DNA of 64,000 nucleotides, taken from the NCBI GenBank assembly GCA_017439715.1, contig JAFSIR010000002.1, positions 22,801 to 86,800 on the forward strand, in the 5' to 3' direction. Made by a program: the position numbers and the translations under genes. The DNA comes from Clostridia bacterium (lineage in GTDB: Bacteria; Bacillota; Clostridia; Christensenellales; QAND01). Positions 40,050 through 49,367 of the stretch are shown here, in pieces (the first letter of the stretch is position 1; every line of letters starts with the position of its first letter). The notes below the pieces were generated by a model. The model did not search any database. It worked only from the letters and a program-made list of their open reading frames with translations, and was not told the origin of the DNA.

Positions 40050-41714
40050 ATGACGGATATTGAAATTGCACGCAGTGTACAACCGCAGCCATTGGAAACT
40101 GTTGCAGAACGGGTCGGCCTTGAGCCCGGCGAATTATTATATTACGGGTATAACAAAGCCAAGATCGACCGCCGCGTGTTTGACCGCGTGCGTGACCGGG
40201 AGGACGGCAAGCTGATCCTTGTTTCAGCCATCACGCCCACCGCGGCCGGCGAAGGCAAAACCACGGTGTCCATTGGCCTGGCTGACGGGCTGCGCCGCAT
40301 TGGCAAACGCACCGTTGCCGCCCTGCGCGAACCCAGCATGGGCCCGGTGTTCGGCGTTAAAGGCGGGGCCACGGGCGGCGGTTACGCCCAGGTGATTCCC
40401 ATGGAAGAGATCAACCTTCATTTCACCGGTGACCTGCACGCCATCTCTGCGGCGAACAACCTGCTTGCTGCCATGGTGGACAATCATATTTATCATGGCA
40501 ACGAGCTTGATATTCAGCGCGTGGTGTGGCGCCGGTGCCTGGATATGAACGACAGGCAGCTGCGCAACGTGGAAAGCGGGCGCGGCGGCAAAACCAACGG
40601 CGTTCCGCGCGATGACGGGTTTGATATCACCGCGGCCAGCGAAGTGATGGCCACGCTCTGCCTGTGCGATGACCCGCAGGATCTGGAAGAGCGCCTGGGC
40701 CGATTGATTGTTGGCTACAACAGCGCGGGTGATCCTGTGCGTGCTGCGCAGCTGAACGCAACGGGCGCGATGAGCGTGCTGCTGCGTGAAGCGATCAACC
40801 CCAACCTTGTGCAGACGCTGGAAGGCACGCCGGTGCTGATCCACGGCGGCCCGTTTGCCAACATTGCCCACGGCTGTTCCACCGTGCAGGCCACGCGCCT
40901 GGCGCGCAAACTGGCGGACTACACCGTGACCGAAGCCGGCTTTGGCGCTGACCTTGGGGCAGAGAAATTCCTGGATATCAAATGCCGTCAGGCGGGTCTG
41001 TGGCCGAACGCCTGTGTGCTGGTTGCCACTGTGCGCGCGCTCAAGAGCCATGGCGGCGCGCCCAAAGAAGCGCTTGCCACGCCCGACCTTGCGGCGCTGG
41101 AAGCGGGCCTGTGCAATCTTACCGCGCATATCGAAACGCTGCACGGCGCGTTTGGCCTGCCGCTGATCGTGGCGCTCAACCGCTTTGTGACTGACAGCGA
41201 AGAAGAGCTGGAAATGGTGCGCGCGCACTGTGAGAAGCTGGGCGTTCGCGCTGTGCCGGCCGAAGTTTGGGCCAAGGGCGGCGCAGGCGCGCTGGAACTG
41301 GCACAGGCAGTTGTGGAAGCGGCCGAGAGCAGCTCCGGGGAGCCGAACTTCCTCTATCCGGACGAAATGCCGCTGGCTGACAAGATCCGCACCGTGGCCA
41401 AAAAGGTGTACGGTGCTGACGATGTTGCCTTCTCCGAAGAAGCGGAGCAGGGCCTTGCGCGGCTGACAGAGCTGGGCATGGGCAGCTGGCCGGTGTGTAT
41501 GGCCAAAACGCAGATGTCGCTGTCTGACGACGCGAAAAAAAGAGGACGCCCCACGGGCTTTACCCTGCGGGTGCGTCAGGTGCGCGCCTCGGCCGGCGCG
41601 GGCTTTGTTGTGGCTTTGACGGGCACGATCGTGACCATGCCGGGCCTGAGCAAACGGCCTGCGGCGGTAGAGATCGGGTTTGACGAAAACGGGCAGATTA
41701 AAGGGCTGTTTTAA
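40050..41714 (+). CDS. fhs: Formate-tetrahydrofolate ligase
   Basis: Makes 10-formyl-THF from formate, THF and ATP; central in acetogens and purinolytic anaerobes and used by others for one-carbon supply. 554 aa, full length. P-loop TPTAAGEGKTTVSIGL near residues 64-79, then REPSMGPVFGVKGGATGGGYAQV, HFTGDLHAI and the terminal VTMPGLSKRPAA. The stop codon overlaps that of the convergent ABC-F gene (TTAA) with no terminator between. Confidence 0.97.
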   Translation: MTDIEIARSVQPQPLETVAERVGLEPGELLYYGYNKAKIDRRVFDRVRDREDGKLILVSAITPTAAGEGKTTVSIGLADGLRRIGKRTVAALREPSMGPVFGVKGGATGGGYAQVIPMEEINLHFTGDLHAISAANNLLAAMVDNHIYHGNELDIQRVVWRRCLDMNDRQLRNVESGRGGKTNGVPRDDGFDITAASEVMATLCLCDDPQDLEERLGRLIVGYNSAGDPVRAAQLNATGAMSVLLREAINPNLVQTLEGTPVLIHGGPFANIAHGCSTVQATRLARKLADYTVTEAGFGADLGAEKFLDIKCRQAGLWPNACVLVATVRALKSHGGAPKEALATPDLAALEAGLCNLTAHIETLHGAFGLPLIVALNRFVTDSEEELEMVRAHCEKLGVRAVPAEVWAKGGAGALELAQAVVEAAESSSGEPNFLYPDEMPLADKIRTVAKKVYGADDVAFSEEAEQGLARLTELGMGSWPVCMAKTQMSLSDDAKKRGRPTGFTLRVRQVRASAGAGFVVALTGTIVTMPGLSKRPAAVEIGFDENGQIKGLF

Positions 41715-43633
41715 CCTTCGTCCGCCCCATCCAAAGATAAACTAAGTTCTTCCCAGCGCTGCATGGTTTGCGAAAGCAACGTGCGGCGCTGTTCTATTTC
41801 TTCCGTTAATGACAATATGGCCTGATAATCGGCAGCAACGGCAGGGTCGGCCAGCCGGGCTTCCAGCGTTTCAATCTCGCCTTCCAGCGTTTCAATCTCA
41901 TCTTCCGTTTTGCGCAGCTGGGCGCGCATGCGCCTGAGCGCCGCCCCCGATTCGCGCAGCGCGCGGCCGGCCCCGGGCACCTTTTTCGGCGCTTCGGGCA
42001 CAACCTCCGCCGTTTTCCATTCTTCGGCGTGGCGCAGATAATCATCATAATTGCCAATGCTTTCCCGCAGCGTGCCGTTTTGCATCACAAGTACGCGCGT
42101 GGCCAGCCGATTGATCAGATAACGGTCATGCGAAATGGCAAGCACCGTGCCTTCATAATCAACCAGCGCTTCTTCCAATGCTTCGCGGCTGGGCGCATCG
42201 AGATGGTTGGTCGGCTCGTCCAAGAGCAGGAAATTTGCGCCGCTGAGCATCATTTTCAGCAGTTCGATCCGCGCCCGCTCGCCGCCGGACAGGGCAGACA
42301 CGGGCTTAAACACATCATCGCCCCGGAAAAGAAAAGAGCCGAGCACCGTGCGCACCTGCGTTTCGTTCATCGCGGGATACGCATTTTCAATTTCTTTGCA
42401 GGGCGTCCAATCCATATGAAGGCTGCGCTGGTGCTGATCATAATATGTGGGCTGGATGCGCGCGCCGAACACCACCTCGCCCTTATCGGGCGGCACCTGA
42501 TTCATGATCAGGCGCATCAGCGTGGATTTGCCGCATCCGTTGGGGCCGATGATAAACACGCGCTCACCCCGGCGGATGTGCAGGTCTATATCGTGAAACA
42601 GGGGGCGGTCAAACGTTTTTGTCAGCCCCCGGCAGATCAGCACATCGTTGCCGCCCTCGGTATCGGCATGCAAAGAAAAGCGCAGCGCCTGAGGCGCGTT
42701 TTCCGGCCGCCCGGGCGCCGATTGCTTAAACTTGTTCAGCTGTTTTTCCTTGCTTTCCGCTGTGCGAATGCTGCGCTCGCGGTTCCAGCGGCGGAACTCG
42801 GTGATCATCGCTTCCATGCGGCGGATCTCTTTTTGCGCCAAAGCATAGTGCTTTTCCTCGATCTCACGGTCAAGCGCTTTGCGCTTAAGGAATTCGGAAT
42901 ACCCGCCGTTATAGGCTTTCAAATGCCCGTTTTCCAGCTCCAGCGTTCCGTTTGTTACTTTATCAAGAAAATATCGGTCATGCGAGATGATGATCATCGC
43001 GCCCGGATAACTGTTCAAATAACTTTCCAGCCATTCCACGCTCTGTATATCCAAATGGTTGGTCGGCTCATCGAGCAGCAGAATGTCTGACCCGGAAAGC
43101 AGCAGTTTTGCCATCTGCACTTTGCTCAGCTGCCCGCCCGACAGCGCGGACATGGGCAGGTCAAGATCCGCTTGGGAAAAACCCATTCCCAGCAGGGTAG
43201 AACGCGTGCGGGCACGGAAAGTGAGCGCATCGGTTTGGTGCAGGCGCTCGTGCAGAACGGCCTGGCGGGCCACAAGGGCGCGGATCTGCTCTTCCTCTGT
43301 GGCACGGGCCAATTCATCCTCCAGCGCGGCCAAAGCGTTTTCCGCATCCATATAATGGGCGAACACCGTCATCGTTTCGTCCAGCAAAGAGCGGGTGGGC
43401 TCAAAGGAAGCGTGCTGGGCAAGATACCCCAGCTTCATGCCGTGGCTCAGCGCGGTGCTGCCCCCGTCAATGGAGGCCTGCCCGCACAGCATGCGCATCA
43501 ATGTGGATTTGCCGCACCCGTTAACGCCAACCAGCCCCAGGCGGCTTCTTTCCTGAACAACAAAAGAAACGCCTTGAAAAAGCGTTATATCGCCAAACAT
43601 TTTGGTTAAGTTTTGGGCGCGCAGAATAACCAT
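41711..43633 (-). CDS. ABC-F family ribosome-associated ATPase (Uup/YdiF-like)
   Basis: 640-aa soluble protein with two ABC domains: Walker A GVNGCGKST and GPNGCGKST, signatures LSGGQLSKVQMAKLLL and LSGGERARIELLKMML, and LLLDEPTNHLD twice. Between them lies the charged ABC-F linker, and at the C-terminus a coiled coil (LRRMRAQLRKTEDEIETLE). ABC-F proteins act in the ribosomal E site to rescue or tune translation; some protect from antibiotics, which the sequence alone does not show here. ATG 43633 with GGGAGGGG. Confidence 0.93.
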   Translation of the reverse strand: MVILRAQNLTKMFGDITLFQGVSFVVQERSRLGLVGVNGCGKSTLMRMLCGQASIDGGSTALSHGMKLGYLAQHASFEPTRSLLDETMTVFAHYMDAENALAALEDELARATEEEQIRALVARQAVLHERLHQTDALTFRARTRSTLLGMGFSQADLDLPMSALSGGQLSKVQMAKLLLSGSDILLLDEPTNHLDIQSVEWLESYLNSYPGAMIIISHDRYFLDKVTNGTLELENGHLKAYNGGYSEFLKRKALDREIEEKHYALAQKEIRRMEAMITEFRRWNRERSIRTAESKEKQLNKFKQSAPGRPENAPQALRFSLHADTEGGNDVLICRGLTKTFDRPLFHDIDLHIRRGERVFIIGPNGCGKSTLMRLIMNQVPPDKGEVVFGARIQPTYYDQHQRSLHMDWTPCKEIENAYPAMNETQVRTVLGSFLFRGDDVFKPVSALSGGERARIELLKMMLSGANFLLLDEPTNHLDAPSREALEEALVDYEGTVLAISHDRYLINRLATRVLVMQNGTLRESIGNYDDYLRHAEEWKTAEVVPEAPKKVPGAGRALRESGAALRRMRAQLRKTEDEIETLEGEIETLEARLADPAVAADYQAILSLTEEIEQRRTLLSQTMQRWEELSLSLDGADEG

Positions 43634-43660
43634 GGAACCCCTCCCGGACCAAGTGGTTAT

Positions 43661-43689
43661 AGTGTACCAGTTTTTTGCCCGCTTGGCAA
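43661..43689 (-). promoter_or_regulatory. Promoter of the ABC-F gene
   Basis: On the minus strand: TTGCCA, 17-bp spacer, TACACT. Confidence 0.55.
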
Positions 43690-43723
43690 AGCACAAACAA
43701 AACGGGCTCAAACAGCGCCGGAT

Positions 43724-43752
43724 TTGACGGAAAAGAAGCGGATTGGTATAAT
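43724..43752 (+). promoter_or_regulatory. Promoter of the yabE-like gene
   Basis: TTGACG, 17-bp spacer, TATAAT. Confidence 0.7.
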
Positions 43753-43787
43753 GTTTTCCCAATCATCAGGAAAAAGGAGGACAGCCT

Positions 43788-45368
43788 ATGGCATTTTCGC
43801 GCAGTCGGCACAACGAGGAACGGCTGTACCCCCGTTTGTCTATGGAAAGCCAGCTGACAACCAAAAAATCGCTGGAGGTGGGCGAACAGCCGCCTGCCGG
43901 CACCCCGGTGTACAGAACGGAAAAAGAGCGCGGCCCCTGGTGGCGCCTGCCGATCGAGTGGGCGGCCAGCCTGTTCCGCCGCATCCGTTTATTGATAATC
44001 AGCCCTAAAGAAACGAGATACAAAGGCCTGCCCTATGTGCGTCCCGGTGTGCGCAGCACGGCGGAAGGGAACACATCGGCGTTTATCCGTGAAGAAGCGG
44101 CGCCTGTGCAGGACGCCCCCGCTTCACGGGCCGAGCGGCGGGAAAGCCAAGCCAAAACGGCTGAAAAAACAGCGAGGCCGCGGAAAAAGCCGGGCACGCA
44201 GGCGCATAAGCGCTATGTGCAGGTTGGTGTGGCGGTGGGCGCGCTTGCCGTGATCGGGCTGGGGTATTATTTGTTTATTGGCAGATACTGCACGGTGACC
44301 GTAAACGACAATGGGCAGATAAGCGATGTGCGCACCAAGGAAAAAACGGTTTCGGAGATGCTCAATAAAGCGGGCTACACGCTTGAACAGGAAGATATTC
44401 TCACGGTTCCCGGCTCTGCTGCGCCGTTTTCCGGCATGCAGATCGGCATCCGCCGCGCGCATGAACGGCAGATCGAGGATAACGGAAGCGCTGTTTCCGT
44501 GCGCCTTGGGCCTGGCACAGTGGGCGACGCGCTGACAAAGGCAGGCATCGAGCTTGGCAAGGATGACGAGGTGCAGCCGGCAATAAACACGCCCTTTGCA
44601 GCGGCAGAAAGCATTCGTGTGCTGCGTGCCAAAACGCTGACGGTTTCCACAAAGAAGGGCGAAAAAACGGTGCAGATCGCGTCCGGCACGGTGGGTGATG
44701 CGCTGACAAAGGCCGGCGTGAGCTGGGATACGTATGACAAGATATCCCCGTCTGCAGACACGGCGATTGAAGATGGGATGAAGATCACTTTTGTTTCTGC
44801 AGAGAAAAAAACGGTGACAAAAAAATATTCCGTTGCGTATTCCACGGTGAAAAAGAATTCTTCCAGCCTAACGATAAACCAAACAAAGGTGTCTCAAAAC
44901 GGCGTGAACGGGGTGCGCACGGTAAAAGAAGAAGTGACCTATCATGATGGGGTGGAGGTGTCCCGCAAGGTCATTTCCGACACGATAACCAAAAAGCCGG
45001 TGGATAAGATTATTTTGGTGGGCACCAAGCCCTCGTCCAACCCCAAAGTGGCCAATTTGCCCAAGAACGGGCCAACGGAGAGCATGATCGCCAAAACTAT
45101 CACGGCGGATCAGATCACTGCGTACACGTGGACGGGCAAACGAACGGCCACCGGCAAATGGCCCACCCGCGGCATGTGCGCGGTAAACCGCAGCATGATT
45201 CCTTACGGCACGGTGCTTTATATCCCCGGCTACGGATATGCTGTGGCCGAAGACACCGGCTCGGGCAAGGGCGATCTGGTATACAGCATTGATGTTTATA
45301 TGGATACGCGGAACGAGTGCTTGCAATGGGGCCGCAAACGGAATGTGAAGGTTTATATACTCAAATGA
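43788..45368 (+). CDS. yabE: YabE-like cell-wall protein: DUF348 repeats, G5 and 3D domains
   Basis: 526 aa. An unusually long ~140-residue cytoplasmic N-terminus precedes one transmembrane helix (residues 143-165). Outside follow three ubiquitin-like DUF348 repeats (two share GTVGDALTKAG), a G5 domain (VTKKYSVAYSTVKKNSSSL...GVNGVRTV), and a C-terminal 3D domain with the catalytic Asp set in AEDTGSGKGDLVYSIDVYMDT. Rpf/YabE proteins remodel peptidoglycan. SD AAAGGAGG. It overlaps rsmA by ATGA, as in the yabE-ksgA neighbourhood of bacilli, but rnmV is absent between them. Confidence 0.93.
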   Translation: MAFSRSRHNEERLYPRLSMESQLTTKKSLEVGEQPPAGTPVYRTEKERGPWWRLPIEWAASLFRRIRLLIISPKETRYKGLPYVRPGVRSTAEGNTSAFIREEAAPVQDAPASRAERRESQAKTAEKTARPRKKPGTQAHKRYVQVGVAVGALAVIGLGYYLFIGRYCTVTVNDNGQISDVRTKEKTVSEMLNKAGYTLEQEDILTVPGSAAPFSGMQIGIRRAHERQIEDNGSAVSVRLGPGTVGDALTKAGIELGKDDEVQPAINTPFAAAESIRVLRAKTLTVSTKKGEKTVQIASGTVGDALTKAGVSWDTYDKISPSADTAIEDGMKITFVSAEKKTVTKKYSVAYSTVKKNSSSLTINQTKVSQNGVNGVRTVKEEVTYHDGVEVSRKVISDTITKKPVDKIILVGTKPSSNPKVANLPKNGPTESMIAKTITADQITAYTWTGKRTATGKWPTRGMCAVNRSMIPYGTVLYIPGYGYAVAEDTGSGKGDLVYSIDVYMDTRNECLQWGRKRNVKVYILK

Positions 45369-46198
45369 TAAAACGAACGTATGATGGCGCCCAGCGCAGC
45401 GTGCTGCTGCCCGCCATGGAAGCGCAAGGGCTGCGGCCCAACCAAAAACTGGGGCAAAACTTTTTGGTTGACCCCAATATGGCTGATGCGATCGTTGCCG
45501 CAGCGGGTGACCTGAGCGATAAGCAGGTGATCGAGATCGGGCCCGGCGCCGGGGCGCTGACGGTGCGGCTGCTGGAAAAAGCGGCGCAGGTCACGGCGGT
45601 AGAGCTGGATGCGGGCCTGTTCCGCCTGCTTTCGCAGCATGTGCCGCAGGCACAGCTGATCCATGAAGATGCGCTTAAGATTGATTGGAGCGCGGTGATC
45701 GGGAACAGGCCGGTGGCAGCGGTGGCCAACCTGCCGTATTACATCACCACACCGCTGCTGTTCCGCCTGCTGCAGGAAACAAAGGCGGATCCGCTGGTGC
45801 TGATGATGCAAAAAGAAGTGGTGGGCCGCTTGTGCGCCTCGCCCGGCGGCAAGGAATATGGAGCGCTGAGCGTGATGGTGCAGTACGGCGCGGAAGTGGA
45901 AACGGTGCTGACCGTGCCGCCGCAATGCTTTTATCCCGTGCCCAAGGTGGATTCTGCCGTGGTGCGTATCCGCCGCCGCCCGCCGCAAACGCCGGCCGGC
46001 GATGAAGCGTGGTTTGAAACGGTGGTGCACGCCTGCTTTAAGCAGCGGCGCAAAACACTTTTGAACAATTTATCCGCGCTGCTCGGGCGCGACAAGGCGC
46101 GTGATGTGCTGGCGAAAACGGGCATTGCCGAAAACAGCCGGGCTGAACAGCTGAGCATCGCGCAGTTTGTTTCGCTCACAAACGCATCCAAAGCATAA
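45365..46198 (+). CDS. rsmA: 16S rRNA A1518/A1519 dimethyltransferase RsmA (KsgA)
   Basis: Dimethylates two adjacent adenines in helix 45 of 16S rRNA late in 30S assembly. 277 aa. Motifs: LGQNFLVDPNMADAIV, SAM-binding EIGPGAGALTVRL, and the catalytic NLPYY. ATG 45365 overlaps the yabE stop by four bases; a later ATG at 45416 would remove part of the N-terminus. Loss of this enzyme gives kasugamycin resistance in other species. A terminator follows at once. Confidence 0.95.
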   Translation: MIKRTYDGAQRSVLLPAMEAQGLRPNQKLGQNFLVDPNMADAIVAAAGDLSDKQVIEIGPGAGALTVRLLEKAAQVTAVELDAGLFRLLSQHVPQAQLIHEDALKIDWSAVIGNRPVAAVANLPYYITTPLLFRLLQETKADPLVLMMQKEVVGRLCASPGGKEYGALSVMVQYGAEVETVLTVPPQCFYPVPKVDSAVVRIRRRPPQTPAGDEAWFETVVHACFKQRRKTLLNNLSALLGRDKARDVLAKTGIAENSRAEQLSIAQFVSLTNASKA

Positions 46199-46219
46199 AA
46201 GGCCGAAAGGCCTTTTTTT
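46197..46219 (+). terminator. Terminator of yabE-rsmA
   Basis: AAAAGGCC-GAAA-GGCCTTTT hairpin then more Ts. Confidence 0.92.
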
Positions 46220-46290
46220 GTTTGGGCAGGACAGGCGGTCTATTTCCGCCCCGATTGCGCATAGTATGGCAGCAGAGGGGGCGAGGGCGG

Positions 46291-46968
46291 ATGAACATAA
46301 AACAGGAATACATCAATCTTTATACTGAAGACGGGCGTACCGCCGCCGGCTTTATCCGGCTGACATACGGCGCCAAGGGTGCTTCATTCCAAGTGCAGCT
46401 GCGCCGCGGCCGGCCCGGCACATTAGCGCTTGTATACGGGCGAACGGTGCTGCGCTTCCCGTTTGAAAATGGGACCTGCAGCGGCCAAGCGCGGCTGACA
46501 GGGCCGGTAACGGCAGCGGTGCTGGATCAGGCCGGCCGGCTGATCGCGTTTGACGGTAAGGGAGACAGGGCAGCGCTTGAAAAACAGGTGTGCCAGCCGG
46601 TTCGCAAGAAAGAAAGTGTTCGGCGCGAAACACCAAAACAGGAGCAGGTCATCCTGCCCGAAGAACAGGAAGCGCCGGCACCGGCTGCGGAACAAACGGG
46701 GCAAACTCAAACGGTGCAGGAGGACAGCAACCTCCATGGCCCCGGGATCGAAGGATGGGTGTGGCGCCCGGTGGAAAGTGTGGATAAAGGGATGGTGTAT
46801 TATCTGGGCGAGCGGCGCAGCCAAACGCGGGTGGAAGCGGTGGCTGTGGCAGTGCCGGGGGCGTGGGCGCCGGTGCCGCCGGCCGTGCTGCAGGGATTTA
46901 CCCATTGGCAAAACGGATATTGGCTGCTTGCACAGGATGCGCAAACCGGGCAAGCTGTACCGCTGTGA
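46291..46968 (+). CDS. Protein of unknown function (225 aa)
   Basis: I do not recognise a family. The first ~105 residues look like a beta-rich domain (EYINLYTEDGRTAAGFIRLTYG...ALVYGRTVLRFPFENG). A variable, charged Gln/Glu/Pro-rich linker follows (residues ~110-155), then a C-terminal part with many aromatics (GWVWRPVESV, FTHWQNGYWLLAQD). No signal peptide or membrane helix. SD GGGCGAGGGCGG. It lies between rsmA and the PBP gene, and its stop abuts the convergent PBP stop with no gap. Position in the yabE-spo0A-veg block hints at a spore or envelope role, which is inference. Confidence 0.65.
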   Translation: MNIKQEYINLYTEDGRTAAGFIRLTYGAKGASFQVQLRRGRPGTLALVYGRTVLRFPFENGTCSGQARLTGPVTAAVLDQAGRLIAFDGKGDRAALEKQVCQPVRKKESVRRETPKQEQVILPEEQEAPAPAAEQTGQTQTVQEDSNLHGPGIEGWVWRPVESVDKGMVYYLGERRSQTRVEAVAVAVPGAWAPVPPAVLQGFTHWQNGYWLLAQDAQTGQAVPL

Positions 46969-49263
46969 TCAGGGCAAAAGTGCGCCCGCGGCCATGGCCG
47001 CTGTACCCGTGCCGGGGCTGAAATAAGCATCGATCATCTCCCGCGCGGCGGAAGCGGCATAGGACCCCTGTCCGCCCTGCGCGATCATGATGGCCAGCAC
47101 AATTTCGGGGTCATTGGCCGGGGCGCAGGCGATAAACCAGGCCGTGGCGGACCGTCCGGTGTTTTCGGCAGTGCCGGTTTTGGCGGCTACGGGCACGGTG
47201 CAATCAACAAACGCCTGCTTGGCAGTGCCCTCCTGCACCGCAGCACTGAGCCCTGAAAGCACGGCACGCACATGTGCCTCGGACAAAAACGGGGCAGACA
47301 GCTGCGTAAGCGGCTGTTCTCCTACGCTGTCGGGCAGGGAAAGCACAAGGCGGGGGCTGTATCGCCGCCCATTTTGGGTAATGGCTGCCAGCATGTTGGC
47401 CATTTGCAGCACCGTTGCATTCGTACCGCCCTGGCCAATGGCGCTGATCAGAACGCGCGAGGGGCGATACCGCGCCCCGTCAAGCACTGCGTAAGCGGAC
47501 AGGCATTCATCTTCGCTTAGCCCCAGCGGCGATAAAAGCGACAGCGCAGCAGATCGCCCGGGATGCTCAAGCAGCGCCTCCAGCACCTTATATACCGCGT
47601 TTTGCGATAAAGACGGATGAGAAGCCATGATCGTTTTTTGCGCGGCTGACAGGGCCGCCTGATCGGCGTGAGCGCGGCTGTCTACCGCACCGGCAGCTTC
47701 TCCCGGCAGGGAAACGCCTGTTTTGGCGCCCAGGCCCAGCCGTTCCGCCATGGCGCTCAGGCGGGCGCTGCCAAGGCGATAGCCCAGCTCATAAAAATAA
47801 TAGTTGCAGCTTTGCGCCAGCGCAGCGCGCAGGTTTACCGCGCCATGGGTTGTTTGAGCGTTGTTCCAGGTCCAGCAAGCGGGCGCATCCGAAGCGGAAA
47901 AGCGGGTGTACCGCCCAAGATCCACAATGGTTTCCTGCGCTGTGACCACCCCCGCTTCCAGCGCGGCCAGCGCCGTAACGGGCTTAAACACGCTGCCGGG
48001 AGCAAACACATTGACAATGGCGTTGTTCACAAGCGGGCGGGGCAGCGTTGGATCAGCCGAGGCATACACGGGGGCATAGCTGTTCCAAATGCTTTGAGAA
48101 ACGGGGCCAACAAAATCGTTCGGGTCAAAAGCGGGCACAGACGCCATCGCCAGAACATCCCCGCTTTTGGCGCTGAGGATCACGGCCGCGCCGGTGCGCG
48201 CGTTTGGATAGGCGATTCCTTTTTCGCCGCGGCGGATCGCCGCCATGGTGGTTTGCAGCGCCGTTTCCGTAGCCTGCTGCAGCGCGATATCGATGCTGAG
48301 CACAACAGTGCCGCCAACGACAGGCTCCTGTGTTTTGAGCACCGCGCGCTGTCGCCCCAACGGATCAACGGTTACCGTTTTCGTGCCGGGCTGTCCGCGC
48401 AGCACGGATTCAAACTGCGCTTCAATGCCGGTGATGCCGATTTTGTCGCGGTTGATATCATAGCCTTGCGCGTCATACTGCTCTGCTTTCTCAGCGGAAA
48501 TACGGCCCAGATATCCCAACACATGGCACAGCGTGTCGCCAAAGGGATACACCCTTTGGGGCACGGCCTGCACGCGGATGCCGAGCAGGGCAGCCGCGTT
48601 TTCATACAGCGGCGGGCATAGCCGATAATCTGAAAATGTACATACCACAACAGGGCGAAAGGCGCGGTAGCCCAGTGCCTGAGCGGCTAAGCGCAGGGCC
48701 AGCACATCAAGCAGCAGGCCGGGCGGCACGCCATCGGCTTCAAACCGCGCTGTAAGAGAAGAAACGGCGCCATCGGCCGTGGTTTCCGGCGCAAGGCCGG
48801 CAGCCGTTAAAAATGAGGACACATCTTCTTCCGTATAGGTATATCCCTGCTCTGTTTGCGAGATCGGCAGGGTGTGCGTGCGCGGGGCGGAGGAACGCGG
48901 CAATAAAGACAGGGCGTTTGCCAGCACGCTGTTCAGCTGATCCGCCGGGCAGTCGGCCAGCGTGAGCAGCACTTCATAGCCGTTTTCCGTGCCGGCAACG
49001 GTGCGGCCGTATCGGTCGGTGATGCGGCCGCGCGCCGCCGGGAGGGCCAGGGTGCGGCGGCGGGACTGATCCGCCTGTTTTAGATAGGCGGGCCCGTTTA
49101 CCAGCGTAAGCGAGAACAGGGAAAGGATCAGCACGCCAAGCCCGAAAGCAAACCAGTGAAACAAGCGGCGGGCCCTGTTTTTCAGCGCGTTTATAGCAAA
49201 AACCTCCTTGAAAAAACTTTTATTGTCGAACACAGACGAATGCCGGCGAAGAAGCGCAGGCAT
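46969..49263 (-). CDS. Class B penicillin-binding protein (PBP2/SpoVD-like transpeptidase)
   Basis: Bitopic peptidoglycan transpeptidase. After a short N-terminus and one transmembrane helix (LFHWFAFGLGVLILSLFSL) come the dimerisation domain (GRITDRYGRTVAGT) and the transpeptidase domain with SxxK (GSVFKPVT), SxN (SCN) and KTG (AKTGTAEN). The start is unclear. The ATG at 49263 has no SD; the only SD, AAGGAGG (49203-49209), is followed 8 bases later by ATA (49194), which would give 741 aa beginning just before the helix. No PASTA domain. It is divergent from spo0A. Confidence 0.9.
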   Translation of the reverse strand: MPALLRRHSSVFDNKSFFKEVFAINALKNRARRLFHWFAFGLGVLILSLFSLTLVNGPAYLKQADQSRRRTLALPAARGRITDRYGRTVAGTENGYEVLLTLADCPADQLNSVLANALSLLPRSSAPRTHTLPISQTEQGYTYTEEDVSSFLTAAGLAPETTADGAVSSLTARFEADGVPPGLLLDVLALRLAAQALGYRAFRPVVVCTFSDYRLCPPLYENAAALLGIRVQAVPQRVYPFGDTLCHVLGYLGRISAEKAEQYDAQGYDINRDKIGITGIEAQFESVLRGQPGTKTVTVDPLGRQRAVLKTQEPVVGGTVVLSIDIALQQATETALQTTMAAIRRGEKGIAYPNARTGAAVILSAKSGDVLAMASVPAFDPNDFVGPVSQSIWNSYAPVYASADPTLPRPLVNNAIVNVFAPGSVFKPVTALAALEAGVVTAQETIVDLGRYTRFSASDAPACWTWNNAQTTHGAVNLRAALAQSCNYYFYELGYRLGSARLSAMAERLGLGAKTGVSLPGEAAGAVDSRAHADQAALSAAQKTIMASHPSLSQNAVYKVLEALLEHPGRSAALSLLSPLGLSEDECLSAYAVLDGARYRPSRVLISAIGQGGTNATVLQMANMLAAITQNGRRYSPRLVLSLPDSVGEQPLTQLSAPFLSEAHVRAVLSGLSAAVQEGTAKQAFVDCTVPVAAKTGTAENTGRSATAWFIACAPANDPEIVLAIMIAQGGQGSYAASAAREMIDAYFSPGTGTAAMAAGALLP

Positions 49264-49367
49264 GCGCGGATACTGCTAGGATTTCCCAAGAAATATGCTA
49301 CTATGCAGATGTTCGCGGGGCTTTTTGAAGCCTGATGACTAAAAAAGGAGCTACAGGAGGGTTTACG

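Noticed and set aside
49264..49367. Sigma-H promoter for spo0A (AGGATTT at about 49276)
   Set aside because: The -35-like AGGATTT has no GAAT-type -10 at proper spacing, so I did not call it.
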